A DNA stretch of 64,000 nt from Deroplatys truncata (Eukaryota > Arthropoda > Insecta > Mantodea > Mantidae): NCBI GenBank assembly GCA_030765065.1, contig CM060990.1, positions 282,623,341 through 282,687,340 of the forward strand, given 5' to 3'. Each line of letters begins with the position of its first letter. The stretch's first letter is position 1. The notes beneath the pieces are model-generated. The model made no database searches, was not told the DNA's origin, and saw nothing but the letters and a program-made list of their open reading frames with translations. Shown one piece after another: positions 46,456-58,698 of this stretch. Both the position numbers and the translations under genes were made by a program.

Positions 46456-48045
46456 TAGTCATTTAGTGAAATTAGTCTTGTGACAGATGGTTCTGTGCTA
46501 TTAAATTAAACATGGAGTGACCACATTTGAAATTATTTAAAACAGTTGTGTAATGTGTGGTACTAAAGGAAAAGTTTATTATTTAGGTATTGAAGGACTA
46601 TTAATTTATAGAAATTACAAAGCTGAACATGAAAACTGCTTTTAGCTAGAAATACTTGATGGAAGTGCAGTTCTTTTGTTTTTCAGCAGCTCAATTTTTT
46701 GTGTGAAAATGTGATGGTGTTTTCACTGCTTATGGGTTGCAGTTTGTCAAGCTTTAATTCATTTAATACCTAATCATATAAGAATTAAATGCTTTATTGA
46801 TTTTATAGTTTGACAACATTTTTGACCGTCATGACACTCGCACTTGTAATAAATGGTCAGCATTTGGTTGTTGAAACAGCTTCTGATGAACAGAGAGCAG
46901 CTGCGGACAATTGTGAAAACGTCATATGCCAGAAGAAAATTTTTAGTCAAAACATGCACTCAAATCGCTGCCTTCTATATATCAGGTATACAAATCTGAC
47001 TAAAGTGGTTTAATTTAGAGAATGATTCCTAATTATGTAGTAATATGTACTTTAACAGCTTTTGAGGCCTGTTTCATGAAAGTACAAAAAGAATTTCAAG
47101 GTTACATTATTGAAAAAAAAATTATGAGAAATGCATGAAATGTACTGCTCGTTTGGAATGACATGATACACAGGCTGCACAGAACCAACGCATAAGGGCA
47201 ACAGGAAGGGTGGGAGGGTAAGGTTTAAGAGGGACAGCAGACGGCAACTAGTCATGAAGGAACTGAGTTGTGCACCCCATTCTCCCCTTCTGTGGGCTAG
47301 AGGAATTCCTTTCCATTTTGTTACTGTGCATGATAAACCTGTGTATCGTTCCAAACAACCAGTAAAGAAAAGGCTATATGATATGTGACAGCATAAAGAC
47401 AGTTTTGTGAAACTGTAATTTTATTTGTAACTATGGTGAGTAATTCTTATGTTGAAAATTTGAAATCTATGCTTTTGTGAAATAAGTCCCTAGATACCAA
47501 CACCCCAAGGTGTTAAAAATGCTTCAAGGGTTTCAGGTGTTACTCTGTGTTTAAATGTTATTGCATGGTAATATTTAACCTCTTTTCTGTTAGCCATTTA
47601 ATCCTAGAGTAGTGTGCTGTTTGGTGGTACTTGAGCAGGCATGCAGTGTAGTCTGTGCACAGTGCAGATAAAGGGCAATGTGTTGCTATATTTTTACCAC
47701 TTATTGCAGTAATTTGTATTACATCAATCATAGATTATGAGAAGTAGGGTTAAATGTCTGTGTAACAGCAGTGCATCACCAAAATTGAGTTAAATTATAG
47801 AGATTTACCATTGTTGAAAAGCAATTTATTCTATTATTTTTCAAGCATTGGGGTGAAACAAAAAACATTTGATGACAAACTATAGTGTGCAATGAAGCCA
47901 TACCACATAAGTATAGATTACAATTCTAGTTTTAATTCTAAAGTAATTTTGGTTTAGTTCATTGAATATTAGCATTTAACATTGGTGTATAATACAGAGA
48001 AGTAGGTTAGTTTCTTGAATTTCTCATGAACTGCATGCCATAAAC
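46456..48045 (+). other. SIL1 3' flank, non-coding
   Basis: Likely 3' UTR at its start. A candidate poly(A) signal AATAAA is at ~46848 (TGTAATAAATGG). No tail-like poly(A) directly follows the coding region. Contains the hairpin at 47150-47357. Otherwise nothing recognised. Confidence 0.4.
47150..47357. repeat. Hairpin/MITE candidate
   Basis: GTTTGGAATGACATGATACACAGG-like left arm, written here as GTTTGGAA..GATACACAGG, mirrors CCTGTGTATCGTTCCAAAC at the right end (about 19 paired bases). The interior is non-coding. No target duplication was recognised. Confidence 0.4.
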
Positions 48046-48201
48046 CAGAGGTGGCGAAAATGTGACTCGCGAGTCATTTTGACTCGTAGGCGCATGTTCC
48101 CTCTCTGCAACCGTCCGTTTGATTTTCACATGCTGCCGAGTGTTGCAGTGCATGTTGCATATTTGGTGACTCGCGGAAGGAAGTCGTTTTCGCCACCCTT
48201 G
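48046..48201. mobile_element. hAT-type MITE with 8-bp target duplication
   Basis: The left end is CAGAGGTGGCGAAAA and the reverse-complemented right end is CAAGGGTGGCGAAAA. Flanks are CCATAAAC (48038-48045) and CCATAGAC (48202-48209), an 8-bp duplication with one mismatch. The 156-bp interior is dominated by GACTCGCGAGTCA palindromes. Terminus, length and duplication size all fit hAT. Confidence 0.8.
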
Positions 48202-48209
48202 CCATAGAC

Positions 48210-48900
48210 CATATGGAAAGGAAAAATCATTTGTTTTGAAACTTCCTTAATATCGGCCACAAGTGTGAACTACATGTTTCTGATTTAGAAGCAAGCAGTA
48301 TAGTTTACCCTGTATTTCCCATTTAAAAGCAAAGTAAGCAAACACAGTAGTTTGCCTTTGAGCAAAATAATTGCCCAATAAGATAGTTCCAACGCGTAAA
48401 ATTTGTTGCATAAATGAATTGTTCATCACAGAGTATTCAACTGGCAGGCCATGCAACTTGTACTGTAGGTATCTATTACATTGACATACAGTTAATTATA
48501 ACCTTAACACAGTGAAATTGGAACAAGTCATAACAGCTTTTAATTGTGTGCTGAGCATGGCAGAAGGCCATGCAAGATTTCCATCCATAACAGTGAAGGG
48601 GTTAAATGTTACACTGGGAGCAGCATTGTTATTTTCTGTGGCAAAAGAGACGGTACTTCCTTTTACCAGCCATTCCAGGGGATAAATTTATAGACTGAAC
48701 ACACAAGGAGTTTCCAATAAGTTACTAGCTAGATACACACATGTGCACTCTAAGCAAAACATCATACATTTGTTAAACAAAATATCCTGTAGTTTCTTTG
48801 AACTTAACTGTGAGCATAGTGTTAGTTGCTTTTTGTGGTTAGTGTCTGTGACTATTTCTGTTGTTTAAAAGTTAGGCATTTTTAAATTTTAAGAGCTTTT
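48210..48900. other. Non-coding, nothing recognised
   Basis: AT-rich, short chance ORFs only. Confidence 0.45.
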
Positions 48901-48949
48901 TCCGACATTCTGCTCTACTTGTATCTTCCACAGCGATGACGATGTCGTT

Positions 48950-49215
48950 TATTTCCAACAGATGTCACTCTATGTAAAACACTACCTCAACAGATGTCAC
49001 TATGTAATACGCTTGCTCTAACATAATGCTGCCGACATATGAATAATGCCACCGAAGCCGGTAAGATACTCAGCCTCAAGGCGTAGCCGAGAGATTGAGG
49101 GCCCTCAGCCTCAAAGCGTAGCCGAGGGATGTTTTTTAGAAGGAGAGGAGTGTACAAGCTGCGGCCAATAGGCCGCAACTACGAAGCGACGACAAGGCGT
49201 ATCCGAGGGATCTGC
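48950..49215. repeat. GC-rich short-repeat patch
   Basis: AACAGATGTCACT..TATGTAA occurs twice (48957 and 48990). CTCAGCCTCAA(G/A)GCGTAGCCGAG occurs twice (~49069 and ~49105), with a third decayed copy, AAGGCGTATCCGAGGGAT, at ~49194. CpG content is high. Probably a decayed repetitive element of unknown class. Confidence 0.5.
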
Positions 49216-50499
49216 GCATCTAAAACTCGAATGATTCACGTTCGTAGAAACAACAGTACATTGCATATTTAGTGCATTTCACTTTTTATTTAGGTTGGCA
49301 GTACCCACTTTGCATGTGAATTATCAGAAAAATGGCTACATTTGTTGTGTTCCTGATGTGATTTGCTTATATAAATAAAGCACCTAAAACGGGCCGGCAG
49401 GTGGGCACCAGATATAGACGAGACCACATCATGTTCTAAACTCACTTCTAAGGTAATTTATTCACTTTGCTTTCATTTTTATAAGCATTTTCAACAGATA
49501 CAAGTAGAGCAGATTTGCTGCTTTTTCTATAAGTTTTGTCCGATTCTCATGAATAATTATCTAGAAGAAAATTGCTTTTTTATACAACAGCTTTAGATAA
49601 TTTGTCAGTTACAAACTTGGTTAGTGGTCACATTAGTATATAAAACTTTTCTCATAAATAAATTTTCCAGTTGAATCAACTAGGTAAAATTACAAGCAAA
49701 TGCAGCAGAGAAAAGTGATGGAGTAAATTATAGTTGTATTTTATGCATGTGGGTACTTGGCTAAGCTGCCTAGGAATTAAACATTCTTGCAAAAGTTGAT
49801 AAATGGAAAAATTTCCAAAATGAGTTATATTATTACATTTATATGTGTATATCTTTTAGCATCTGAATCGATCTATTAAATTAGATTTAATGAAACTAAA
49901 TTCATACTGTAATTAGAGACAACCAAGCATTCCAGGTTTTTTCAAAACTCAGTAGATGCAGTCAGTTAAAGCAAAACTCAATACAGGCTGGACTGCTTAT
50001 TTGAAATATACACAAGACCAAGTAAAATGTTTTTCACCATAGTATTAGGTTTTAAGTAAGAGCATTCCCCAGTGTCATAATATTCCAACTACTGTTAATC
50101 TACAAGAAGGTTCCATGGTTCTCAGGTGGCAAGAAGTGAAATATGAATCCTTGCATCTTTGGACATATGTGGCTGCTTAAATAGTCATATTTAAAGCTTT
50201 CATTGTAAGCGCGAGCTAATGTTTTTCACTTAACTTGTGCTGAGCTGATAACATTCATATCTGAAACCATGCTGGTGCAAAGCTAACAGATTTCTCTCAC
50301 GACTTTTCGCCTGGTTGCAGGTTAGTACCATAGTTTCTGACTTTCACTTGTGTGTGAATAATGAATACAGGGGGTGAATTTATTATGGTTCAAGAAACAC
50401 TACCTGGTGAAGATCAATAACTAAAGAAAAAAATCAGAACAAGAACAGCATTATAATGGCAATGCTTATGGCTTTTTTGTAGCAAAGCAGATGTTTTGA
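49216..50499. other. Non-coding, nothing recognised
   Basis: AT-rich, with candidate AATAAA at 49374. No ORF or repeat that I can support. Confidence 0.45.
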
Positions 50500-50735
50500 T
50501 TGCATTCTTTATTTATTCTGATAAGCAGTCATAGTTATATGGCTCCAGACAGTGTTTTCGGAAGAATAGGGAAAGAATACAGAATAATGGAAGTTATCTT
50601 GACACCCAGTGGTTATTACAAGATATTGAAGAATCATGGGATGGTGAAGATCCTCAACAGGGACTGGAAAATATTGAACTTAAAGGCTAGTGCTCAAAAG
50701 GTGTTACGATAGAGATTGCCTTTCAAGATGGCTCT
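50500..50735 (+). pseudogene. Fragment of an uncharacterised arthropod transposon protein
   Basis: A ~70-codon piece reads SSHSYMAPDSVFGRIGKEYR and later GYYKILKNHGMVKILNRDW. The pattern G/S-HSYMP-x-D-x-x-FGxIE followed by YYKIxxxHG is familiar to me from an uncharacterised, highly repeated arthropod protein family thought to be transposon-encoded. No intact ends. The family name is not certain. Confidence 0.4.
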
Positions 50736-52059
50736 TTAGCAAGTGATCACTTACAAAAAATAAATAAATAAATAAACCATGCATTGTAATGTATCTATTG
50801 AAGTGCAGAACACACATACAGCGTGTCTAGTGGCAGTGTGTATGCTAAAACCAAGAGTTAAAACATGTGATACTATGTTAAATTCCTGTATTCTTCCAGA
50901 AGTTAACATGGTGTCTAGAGAAAAAAAGAATGACATTAAGAAACTCGTGCAGTGTTTGAAATAACAAATGAGGCAAAGGACTTATACACAATTGTTCTAA
51001 CAGAGGTGTCGCATTAGATTTTTGTGATAATTACAGTTTTGTGCTAAAATTATTGTTTTTGTTCAGTTTTACTATTGCTGCATGAAGACTGCATTTATTG
51101 AGTTTTGAAGAAACCTCAGTCTTTTTATGTAAAATAGGCCAATATTTAAAAAGCACACATTTCTGTTTAACCCACTTTCATTGCCTCTGAACAAAGAATG
51201 TTTCATGCCAAAAACTTTTGTTATAAAATATATGCCTGTGTGTTTAAAATAAAAATATGATACCTGTAAAACTTTTATTTCTTCATCTATCGACTTTTGC
51301 AGAAATGCTCCTCAATTGTTGCCAGTTTCATTGAACTGGTGTGTTGGCAGTCTAAGCATAAACTTACAGCAAATGGATGCAGTGTCTGCGTAATAATAAT
51401 CAAGTTATTCCAGTTACACTGAAAATAGACACCCCTCATTATTACAGGATATGTAGGAAATGTCACAACCACATTTTCACAGTGGTTTAGAAAATTCTCA
51501 TTCATACTCGTGGGCAATTCCATTAGCCATGGAAACAGCTTTGTACTATATTCAAGTTATTAATTCCTGAATATTCTTAGGAATGTATAATTAAGAAGCA
51601 TATTATAGTCACATTATGTTGTACAGTTTTCTGTGTACTTTAAGGAAATGCAACAGATTATTATTTTGAATGTGATTCACAACACAAATAATTTAAAACT
51701 TAATGCCACAGAATCATCTTTGAGTCAACCACAAGGTACCATTAAGTGCAAGTACCAAAACTATGTGATTTATAAAGAATAAGAACAAAATGTAGTTTAT
51801 CTTAAGGAAATACATGATATAAGAAATACAATGCAAAGCATAGCAAACATACTAACTTATACATATAAAGTTTGTATGATTAATAGTAAAAATATATATT
51901 TCCACAGAATCAGAATTTGTATCTTATCAAGAAGGCACACACAGAACATAAAAAACTACAGAAATTATGTATAGCTTATTTAAGAAATTAAGTAATACAA
52001 CATTTCAACACTAGGTATCAATGATTACATGTTCATTAACATTATTTACTGTCCATAAA
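50736..52059. other. Non-coding, nothing recognised
   Basis: AT-rich. A short (AAAT)n run lies at 50755-50777. Short chance ORFs only. Confidence 0.45.
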
Positions 52060-52860
52060 TAGAATTGGTGAAAATATAATGGATATGTTGTCCAGCTGCT
52101 TGCATCTTTGGCTGCTCATAAAGAAAAGTAATTTCGCATGTATCAACCCAACAACGATCTTCTGGCTTGGGAAATACATATATTTTGCCATTGTCGTCAT
52201 TGCAGCATAAATTCATTGCTTTGCATTCTGTCTGTTATGGTCATTATTTGTGCAGCATAGAACTTTTTGCTCCTCTTGCCAGCATATGTTGCTAAGACAA
52301 AGCTGCTTACAGTGGCTGTAGGTGTTCCATACTGTGTTGACGTAGGATCTAGGTCATGAACCTCATATTGACATTCTAAATTATGTGAACTGTGCATTAC
52401 AGCATCATAATATTCCTTGAGCATGATGGTAGAATTGATTCAGCACAATTAATACAGGGTGCATGCTCCTTGTGCCTGGAATGCTAGCAGTCTTTAAATT
52501 ACCTTAATAGGAATCGATATAATAGGAATCGATATCACCTCTTCCTTCTTGTGTGGTAGCAGTTGATAAATATTTCCACAAATCTTTGAGTTCTTACTCG
52601 TGCATATATTTTGCAACTGTGATGTGTGCTGCACCTGATAGAATTGCTGGACATGCTTGCCTCTTCAGTTCTCCACCAATGCCATCAACAGCACCCTTGC
52701 CATGGCTGGTAGCAAAAGATTGCCATTCAAAGCATTTTAATCCAAACAATATACAAAGTTATCATGTTTCCAAACAAATATTTTTGTTTGAACTGGCTGG
52801 CAGCACCATCTGAAAACATTTTGATACATTTTACTTTTGAATCCAACTCTTTTTATTTCC
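52060..52860 (-). pseudogene. 3' half of a decayed transposase-like gene
   Basis: Minus strand, several frames in order: NVFSDGAASQFKQKYLFGN (~52790-52840), FATSHGKGAVDGIGGELKR (~52650-52720), then a C-terminal part with SSFVLATYAGKRSKKFYAAQ (~52250-52320) and, after a shift near 52200, GKIYVFPKPEDRCWVDTCEI. This order (SDG..SQFK, ATSHGKG.VDGIGG..KR, then a small beta-rich tail) is the signature of a repeated arthropod/cnidarian transposase-like family. The matching 5' half lies on the same strand at 56165-57442. Confidence 0.5.
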
Positions 52861-53137
52861 CTCAACAGCAACTTCAGAAAACCATTACAGAATATTTGTC
52901 ATGTAGCAATTCATCTGGTATAAATGCTAATGGATAAGTCCCTTTAGCAGTCCACATACACCCTAAACCAAAAAGAAAAAATAAATATATATATGGCCAG
53001 ACTCACGAAGCGTACATTTGTCTATGTCCAAATCGTTTCCATGGCAGGTTCACAATGTCGTATTGGAACGCATGCATTTAGGTACGTTCTATTGTTATTT
53101 TTCATATTGAGTGCTGAAAATGCAATGTTAACCAATG

Positions 53138-53290
53138 TCCTGTGTCATAGATTTATGGCACATAACCAACCTCAAACCTGATAAAGAGGCCTCTCAGCAA
53201 AATTTCCGTTCTTTCACGTCCAGTATAGAATGGGACACTAAGAACCATAGTAGTTAAAGTGCATCCATAAATAAAACTTTTTTTTTATAC
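53138..53290 (+). mobile_element. SINE 3' half (old copy)
   Basis: Begins near TGTCATAGATTTATGGCA, carries AAAGAGGCCTCTCAGCAAAA and ends CATCCATAAATAAAAC. Same family as SINE2 at 25967-26268, more diverged, without the tRNA-like head. Confidence 0.7.
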
Positions 53291-53895
53291 ACAGTATTAC
53301 TGATCTGCATAAAAAACTGGCTCCACAGTGATAATTTATATGTAATTTTGTCATGGAATCATAAAGGTTATATGAACTTAGTAACCATATTTATAGACGT
53401 ACAAATGGTGTTCCTCATTGCTTTATCCATAAATCTCTGCTTTAATGTATTCCTTTTCAGAATATAATTAAAGACAGTGAACTTAAATGTAAATTGAGAT
53501 CTGGGTTCTCGAAATAGTAGTAAACTCAAATACAGCACATGGCACTGGAAGCCATTTTGGTTTTCATTGTTGCCAACTAGGAAAAAGACCACCTACGTGT
53601 TGAGCATTGCTCAGATCATGAATGTGGATTCAAGAGCTTCAGTTTTTGTATTAATTTTGATTCTGAATCCACTTTTATTTTTTGAGCTTAAGGTTGACTT
53701 TTTCATGGAATTGCCCTCATGAGTTCATGTGAGATTGAGATCATTTCATTCTTCATATTTTATTTTCACTTATTCTGATATGTGGATGTTTGTTCTCCAA
53801 ACTCTTCTCACTTCTCTTTTCAATGAACAGATGCTACTCTTCATCGTAAGTAATCCAGTAGCTTTAAATTTGACAAACATTACTGCTAATTGTAT
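53138..53895 (+). repeat. 0.75-kb direct duplication, copy 1
   Basis: This SINE tail plus downstream non-coding DNA (e.g. AACTGGCTCCACAGTGATAA, TATCCATAAATCTCTGCTTT) is repeated in the same orientation at ~57700-58471. Since the SINE is inside the duplicated unit, the duplication followed SINE insertion. Confidence 0.7.
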
Positions 53896-54605
53896 GTGAA
53901 GTAGATACTAAAAGGGCCATTAAAAATGGTGTCTTGGTTTCTTGAAATGCTCATGTTTTTAATGTACAAATATCATATAAAAGTCTTATTTTAAGAGAGA
54001 GAAATGCATAAAATGAGAAGTTTATGTATGTTAGGTTGTCCAAAATGCACAGTTTATACCAGAAATGCTTGAAGAGTAATATTTTGTTTACAGGATTTGT
54101 ATTATGGGATTGAACGTTTGCAAATCTGCTTAAGAAGTACAATGACAAAGGCCACATGCAACTTTATCAACTTAATTGTGACCATACAAATGATCTGATT
54201 GTGCCCAAATTTTACATCTGACAGCTCTGGATATGGGTGGACAGCTGTAAAATGTGTTTTGATAACTAAGCAACGGAAGTTGGACTGCTCAAAAAAATTA
54301 ATGAAATGTGGTGTTGCTAGTAGATGGTGTTATGCTGTTTGTTTGGTGGAAAATTTGTTACAGAGTTAAACACTAATTTGTTACATACACTGTAACTCTT
54401 ATTTTGGGTATAAATAGCAGGCGAATGTAGGTGCCATAGTGAAATCAAGGTGCTTTGTTTTCTAAAGTTAAGTAGAGAAGTGCAAGCAAGTAAAATTTTG
54501 TAAATTAATTATTTATATTTATTAGAGTGATCAATATAGGAATAGAGATACAAATGAAAGGAGAATTACTTCCATTTGTGATTTTCTTAACATCTTAGGA
54601 AAAAA

Positions 54606-55043
54606 TTAATTCTTCCATGTTCGTAAATGAAATGTTAACACACTGGACTGTAAATAAGAATAGGAATTTAAAATGCAAAAGTGTGCCTTTACAACTATTA
54701 ATGCTTTCAGTGTCTCAACTATCAGTCTGTTTCTCTCATCAGACCACATAGAATTACTAAAGAAAATATGCGTTCTACAGGTGCATTGCTTCCTGACAAT
54801 GCAAAACAAGAAACCTATAACATCTGTCATATTTTTAACAGTTATGTTTTCAGCTCTAAAATATGTCATTTCAATCCACTTTGCGCTCACACTTTGATTG
54901 TTCACTTTTGCCTCTAAATTTACTGATTTACTGTCCAAATAATTGTTCACACATGAAAATTCATCAAATAGTTCATCTTCATCCATTAAAAAATTTGGTA
55001 CAACTATCTTTATGAAAGAACAGTTTCTTGTAAGGAATATCAC
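54606..55043 (-). pseudogene. Possible hAT transposase C-terminal fragment
   Basis: A 145-codon open frame. The part SMWSDERNRLIVETLKALIV followed by VKAHF resembles the C-terminal dimerisation end of hAT-type transposases (..RNRLxVETLKALLxVKxN). The N-terminal part is not recognised. Only this short motif supports the call. Confidence 0.35.
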
Positions 55044-55274
55044 TTTAATTCACATTGCAAGTTGATCCAATTGATAGATTTAAGTGGTGTCAGAAAGGGC
55101 AAGCACCACCACTCAATATACCTAACAATGGTGTCGCAGAAGTTATTGGTGTATTTTCAGTACTGCTTAAAAGTTGTATGTTCATTATATTCATGTTTAA
55201 GCTGATCAGTCACAGAAATAGTCCAAAAGTTTTCATACTTTTTGAAATTTATCTAGTTCAATAAACTGTTGAAT

Positions 55275-55424
55275 TCACTCCTCACCTCTGTTATTGTTGA
55301 GTCTTCTTTTTCTAGGTACTTAATTTAATTTGAAAATGGTTTCAATTGACTAACAAGAAAATGGAGGATGGTGAGTGTATTTTCAAAGAACTTTTAATTG
55401 TGACAGACACTTGTCCTCAGATAG
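55275..55424 (+). repeat. 150-bp direct duplication, copy 1
   Basis: CACTCCTCACCTCTGTTATT through CACTTGTCCTCAGATA recurs at ~59856-60010, just beyond the right arm of the inverted repeat. Confidence 0.65.
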
Positions 55425-55579
55425 CAAAAGGACTTTACTGGGGAGTACAATCTATAATCCTCTCCACAGCTATTGGATTGCATGCTTTTAAGTACATTCT
55501 ATTGTTATTTTTCATATTGAGTGCTGAAAACGTAATGATTATTACACATACTATAATTTCCAATTACTAAGGCCTATTT

Positions 55580-55800
55580 CATTATTCTCACTAAAGGATA
55601 TTTTTCTAACTACTACATTTTAATCCAAATAAACCTTTACAGAAATAGCTGCATTACACATTTCTTAATAGATACAAAGAGAACAACAATAGTCCCAATG
55701 TTTAAGAACTGGACGCTAAATGCTGGCCTTAAAATTCCACACTGTTTTGCATGCAATCACATGGAAACAGTATGGAATGCACTTTAGTATTCTTACTAAT
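55580..55800 (-). repeat. R-family fragment outside the composites
   Basis: It has ATTACACATTTCTTAATAGA, 'tacaaagagaacaacaatagtc' and GGCCTTAAAATTCCACACTG in the order seen in C (43790-43880). Shows that R also spread independently of the composite elements. Confidence 0.6.
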
Positions 55801-56164
55801 ATGCCACATTTTGCAAAACAAAAGAGTAATTTGTATTTTTATGCCTGAATGTCTTAAAATTAATAGATAGCTTATGCGTGGAAAACATACAGCATTGCCA
55901 TATATTTAACAAATTAAAATTTAAATAAATAAAAAAAAAAGCATTTATGCCAAGAGTTCAAAGCCCAGTTGTTTGCTAAGTGCATGCATTTTACAGCTTG
56001 GCCACTATACATATAACCAACCTGAAAGGCATCTTTCTACTAATCGTATATCTTTGAAATGAATGTAGGGTGGGATTAAATCATGTATTGTGAACGCAGT
56101 GTCAGTGAATGGTTCTGACGTTCCTGTATCGAACTCTCTCTCTGGCTGCTGCTCATTTATTTTG

Positions 56165-57442
56165 TCTTAGGCTGTACATGCTGTGAAAAGTGTTACTTCG
56201 GGACGTCCATCATAATAAGCACATTGGCTTTCATCCTTACTAATCATAACAAAAATCTCTGCAAAGTCTACCTGCAGGATACCAGTCTCCTCATAACTTT
56301 TTCTAACTTTTTGAAATGCTGTGCTTCTTGAATTAAGCAAGTTGGCTGCCCAAAACATCAAGACATTTAGGCGCAGTTCCTTGTTTCTCAACCTTTTTCA
56401 TGGTGGTTACCATGGTTTTCTTCCCACTTCATATGAAGTTGTGGCTCTGGAAACAAACTACTAATGCATTCATCAAACTTTCTTGCATACATTTGGCAGG
56501 ATCCAAACATGCTACCCTCAGAATTTTGGTTGCAAATGATTAGATCAAGGGAAGCCCCGAAGGTAGTTGGTACTATAGAATTAACATCACCATATTTTGT
56601 CAGTGCAGCCAAAATTAACCTAACATTTTCATGATACTTTCATGTGCAAGAAGCATGTGGTAGATCCATAAGGCACTTAACAAATACTGGACGGAGTGTA
56701 CGAAATAATGAAAATCCACATTTTACTTCTAGGTGTTTCTCCTTGAAGTAATGACATGCTTAAGTATAAATCTGTTTTGATGTATTAGTTTTTCACTGCT
56801 GTCATTCCTTGTTACTACGTAGTCTTTGCATCCTGGAGATATGCACAATATATCATCACATATGTTGATGTCCATCATTAATGCTCTTGTGTCCCTGTTT
56901 CTATCAACAGGCAATTTTGAATTCTGTGGCAGCAGCTGAAACTGTTAGGTAAGGCACTGGACAATCTTCCTTGCCTTTCTTGGACTTGTTGGATGGTTCC
57001 CCTTTGAACACGGTGAAAGATTGCTAGATGAACCAGAACTTGTGGCAGTACTCTGTAGTACTTGTGGTTCAGGAATAGAGGCTTTCTTTCATGTTTGATA
57101 CCTTGTCTGTGCTCTGCGAGATTTCTTCAGGCATTTTAATTCCCTAGAGTTCATGTTTAGCTTTCTCTCTGCTTTCCTGTTTCTGTCCCCCTCGTCAGCA
57201 TCATTTAACCCAGCAGCATTTCTCCTTTCTCTCCAAAGTTGAGTTATTTCAGCTCCACGCAACGGCATATTTTCTGCTTTTATTTCACCTGAAAATGGAT
57301 TAGTTTTATAGAAAGTTATGCGAGTGTACATCAGTTTTTTATTGAAATAATTATGGATAAGTGTATTGTAACATGCCTGCTTCTTCCTCCTTATACTTCT
57401 AGTGTGTAGGAGAATTGCACAATTTATATGATTCTGTGACAA
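56165..57442 (-). pseudogene. 5' half of a decayed transposase-like gene
   Basis: Minus strand. Begins at ~57442. A charged N-terminal part (AEITQLWRERRNAAGLNDAD, ELKCLKKSRRAQTRYQT) is followed by SPRKARKIVQCL, then ILCISPGCKDYVV, then, in another frame, SLFRTLRPVFVKCL, KYHENVRLILAALTKYGDV, and finally ILQVDFAEIFVMISKDESQC and PEVTLFTACTA. The series PGKKDYV.., LRP..V, Y(H)ENV, QVDFAE..QDE.Q, VTLFTA is the one I associate with the same repeated transposase-like family as 52060-52860. Stops and frameshifts separate the blocks, so it is dead. Inserted DNA (SINE, hAT fragment, R fragment) lies between the two halves. Confidence 0.5.
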
Positions 57443-57671
57443 AGATTCCGTGATGGTATTACAGCAACATGAGTAATTGAAATTTCCTGCTGCTAAACTA
57501 TTACCTTATTTATTGTGAAAACTTAGCTTTGGTTAGACAAAATGTAAAAAAAAATGTAATTGTTTTGTCATCCTCCATGGTCTAGGGGTACCATGCTAGC
57601 CTCAAGTTCCCGAGGTTGCTGGTCCACACCCGGCAGAGGGTGATGGGCTTTTCGGGTGTAAAAATCCTTAG
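56306..57671 (+). repeat. Large inverted repeat, left arm
   Basis: 1366 bp, near-identical (few substitutions) to the reverse complement of 58481-59844. It contains most of the transposase 5' half and the tRNA-like head of a SINE. Confidence 0.9.
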
Positions 57672-57852
57672 TATGGCTTCCTTCAGAAGGGAAGTAAAGA
57701 CTGTGGTCCTGTCATAGATTTATGGCAGGTAAAAGAACCCCAAGCCTGATACAGAGGCCTCTCAGCAAGATTTCCGGTCTTTCATACCAAATATGGAATG
57801 GGACACTAGGAACCATAGTAGATAAAGAGTATCCATAAATAAAACTCAAGTT
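57568..57852 (+). mobile_element. tRNA-derived SINE, full-length diverged copy
   Basis: Head ATCCTCCATGGTCTAGGGGT (A-box region) to GGTCCACACCCGGCAGAGG, body CTTCCTTCAGAAGGGAAGTA and CAGAGGCCTCTCAGCAAG, end TATCCATAAATAAAACTC. It spans the inner edge of the left arm: the head lies in the arm, the tail in the loop. Confidence 0.8.
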
Positions 57853-58471
57853 TTTTTTATACACTGTATTACTGATGTGCACAAAAAACTGGCTCCACAG
57901 TGATAACTTGTATGCAATTTTGCACGGAATCGCAAAGGTTCTATGAACTTAGTAACCATATTTATAGACCTACAAATGGTGTTCCCCATTGCTTTATCCA
58001 TAAATCTCTGCTTTGATGTATTTCTTTTTAGAATATAATTAGAGACAGTGAACTTAAATGTAAATTGAGATGTGGGTTCTCGAAATAGTAGTAAACTCAT
58101 ATATAGTACATGGCACTGGAAGCTATTTTGGTTTTCATTGTCGCCAACTAGGAAAAAGACCACCTACGTGTTGAGCATTGCTCAGATCATGAATGTGGAT
58201 TCAAGGGCTTCAGTTTGTGTATTAATTTTGATTCTGAATCCACTTTTATTTTTTGAGCTTAAGTTTGACTTTTTCATGGAATTGCCCTCATCAGTTCATG
58301 TGAGATTGAGATCATTTCATTCTTCATATTTTATTTTCACTTATTCTGATATGTGGATGTTTGTTCTCCAAATTCTTCTCACTTCTCTTTTTAGTGAACA
58401 TGAGTTAATCTTCATAATCATAAGTAATCCAGTAGCTTTAAATTTGACAAACATTATTCCTAATTTATGTG
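57700..58471 (+). repeat. 0.75-kb direct duplication, copy 2 (loop)
   Basis: Same orientation as 53138-53895. It makes up nearly the whole loop between the inverted arms. Confidence 0.7.
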
Positions 58472-58480
58472 CTAACGATG

Positions 58481-58590
58481 CTAAGGATTTTTATGCCCGA
58501 AAAGTCCATCGCCCCCTGCCGGGTGTGAACCTGCAACCTCGGGAACTAGAGGCTAGCATGGTACCCCTAGACCATGGAGGATGACAAAAC
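58481..58590 (-). mobile_element. SINE head only (inverted)
   Basis: The reverse complement contains ATCCTCCATGGTCTAGGGGT and GTTCACACCCGGCAGGGGG. It ends abruptly at the inverted-repeat boundary. Confidence 0.75.
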
Positions 58591-58698
58591 AATTACGTTT
58601 ATATACATTTTGTTTAACCAAAGCTAAGTTTTCACAATAAATAAGGTAATAGTTTAGCAGCAGGAAATTTCAATTACTCATGTTGCTGTAATACCATC

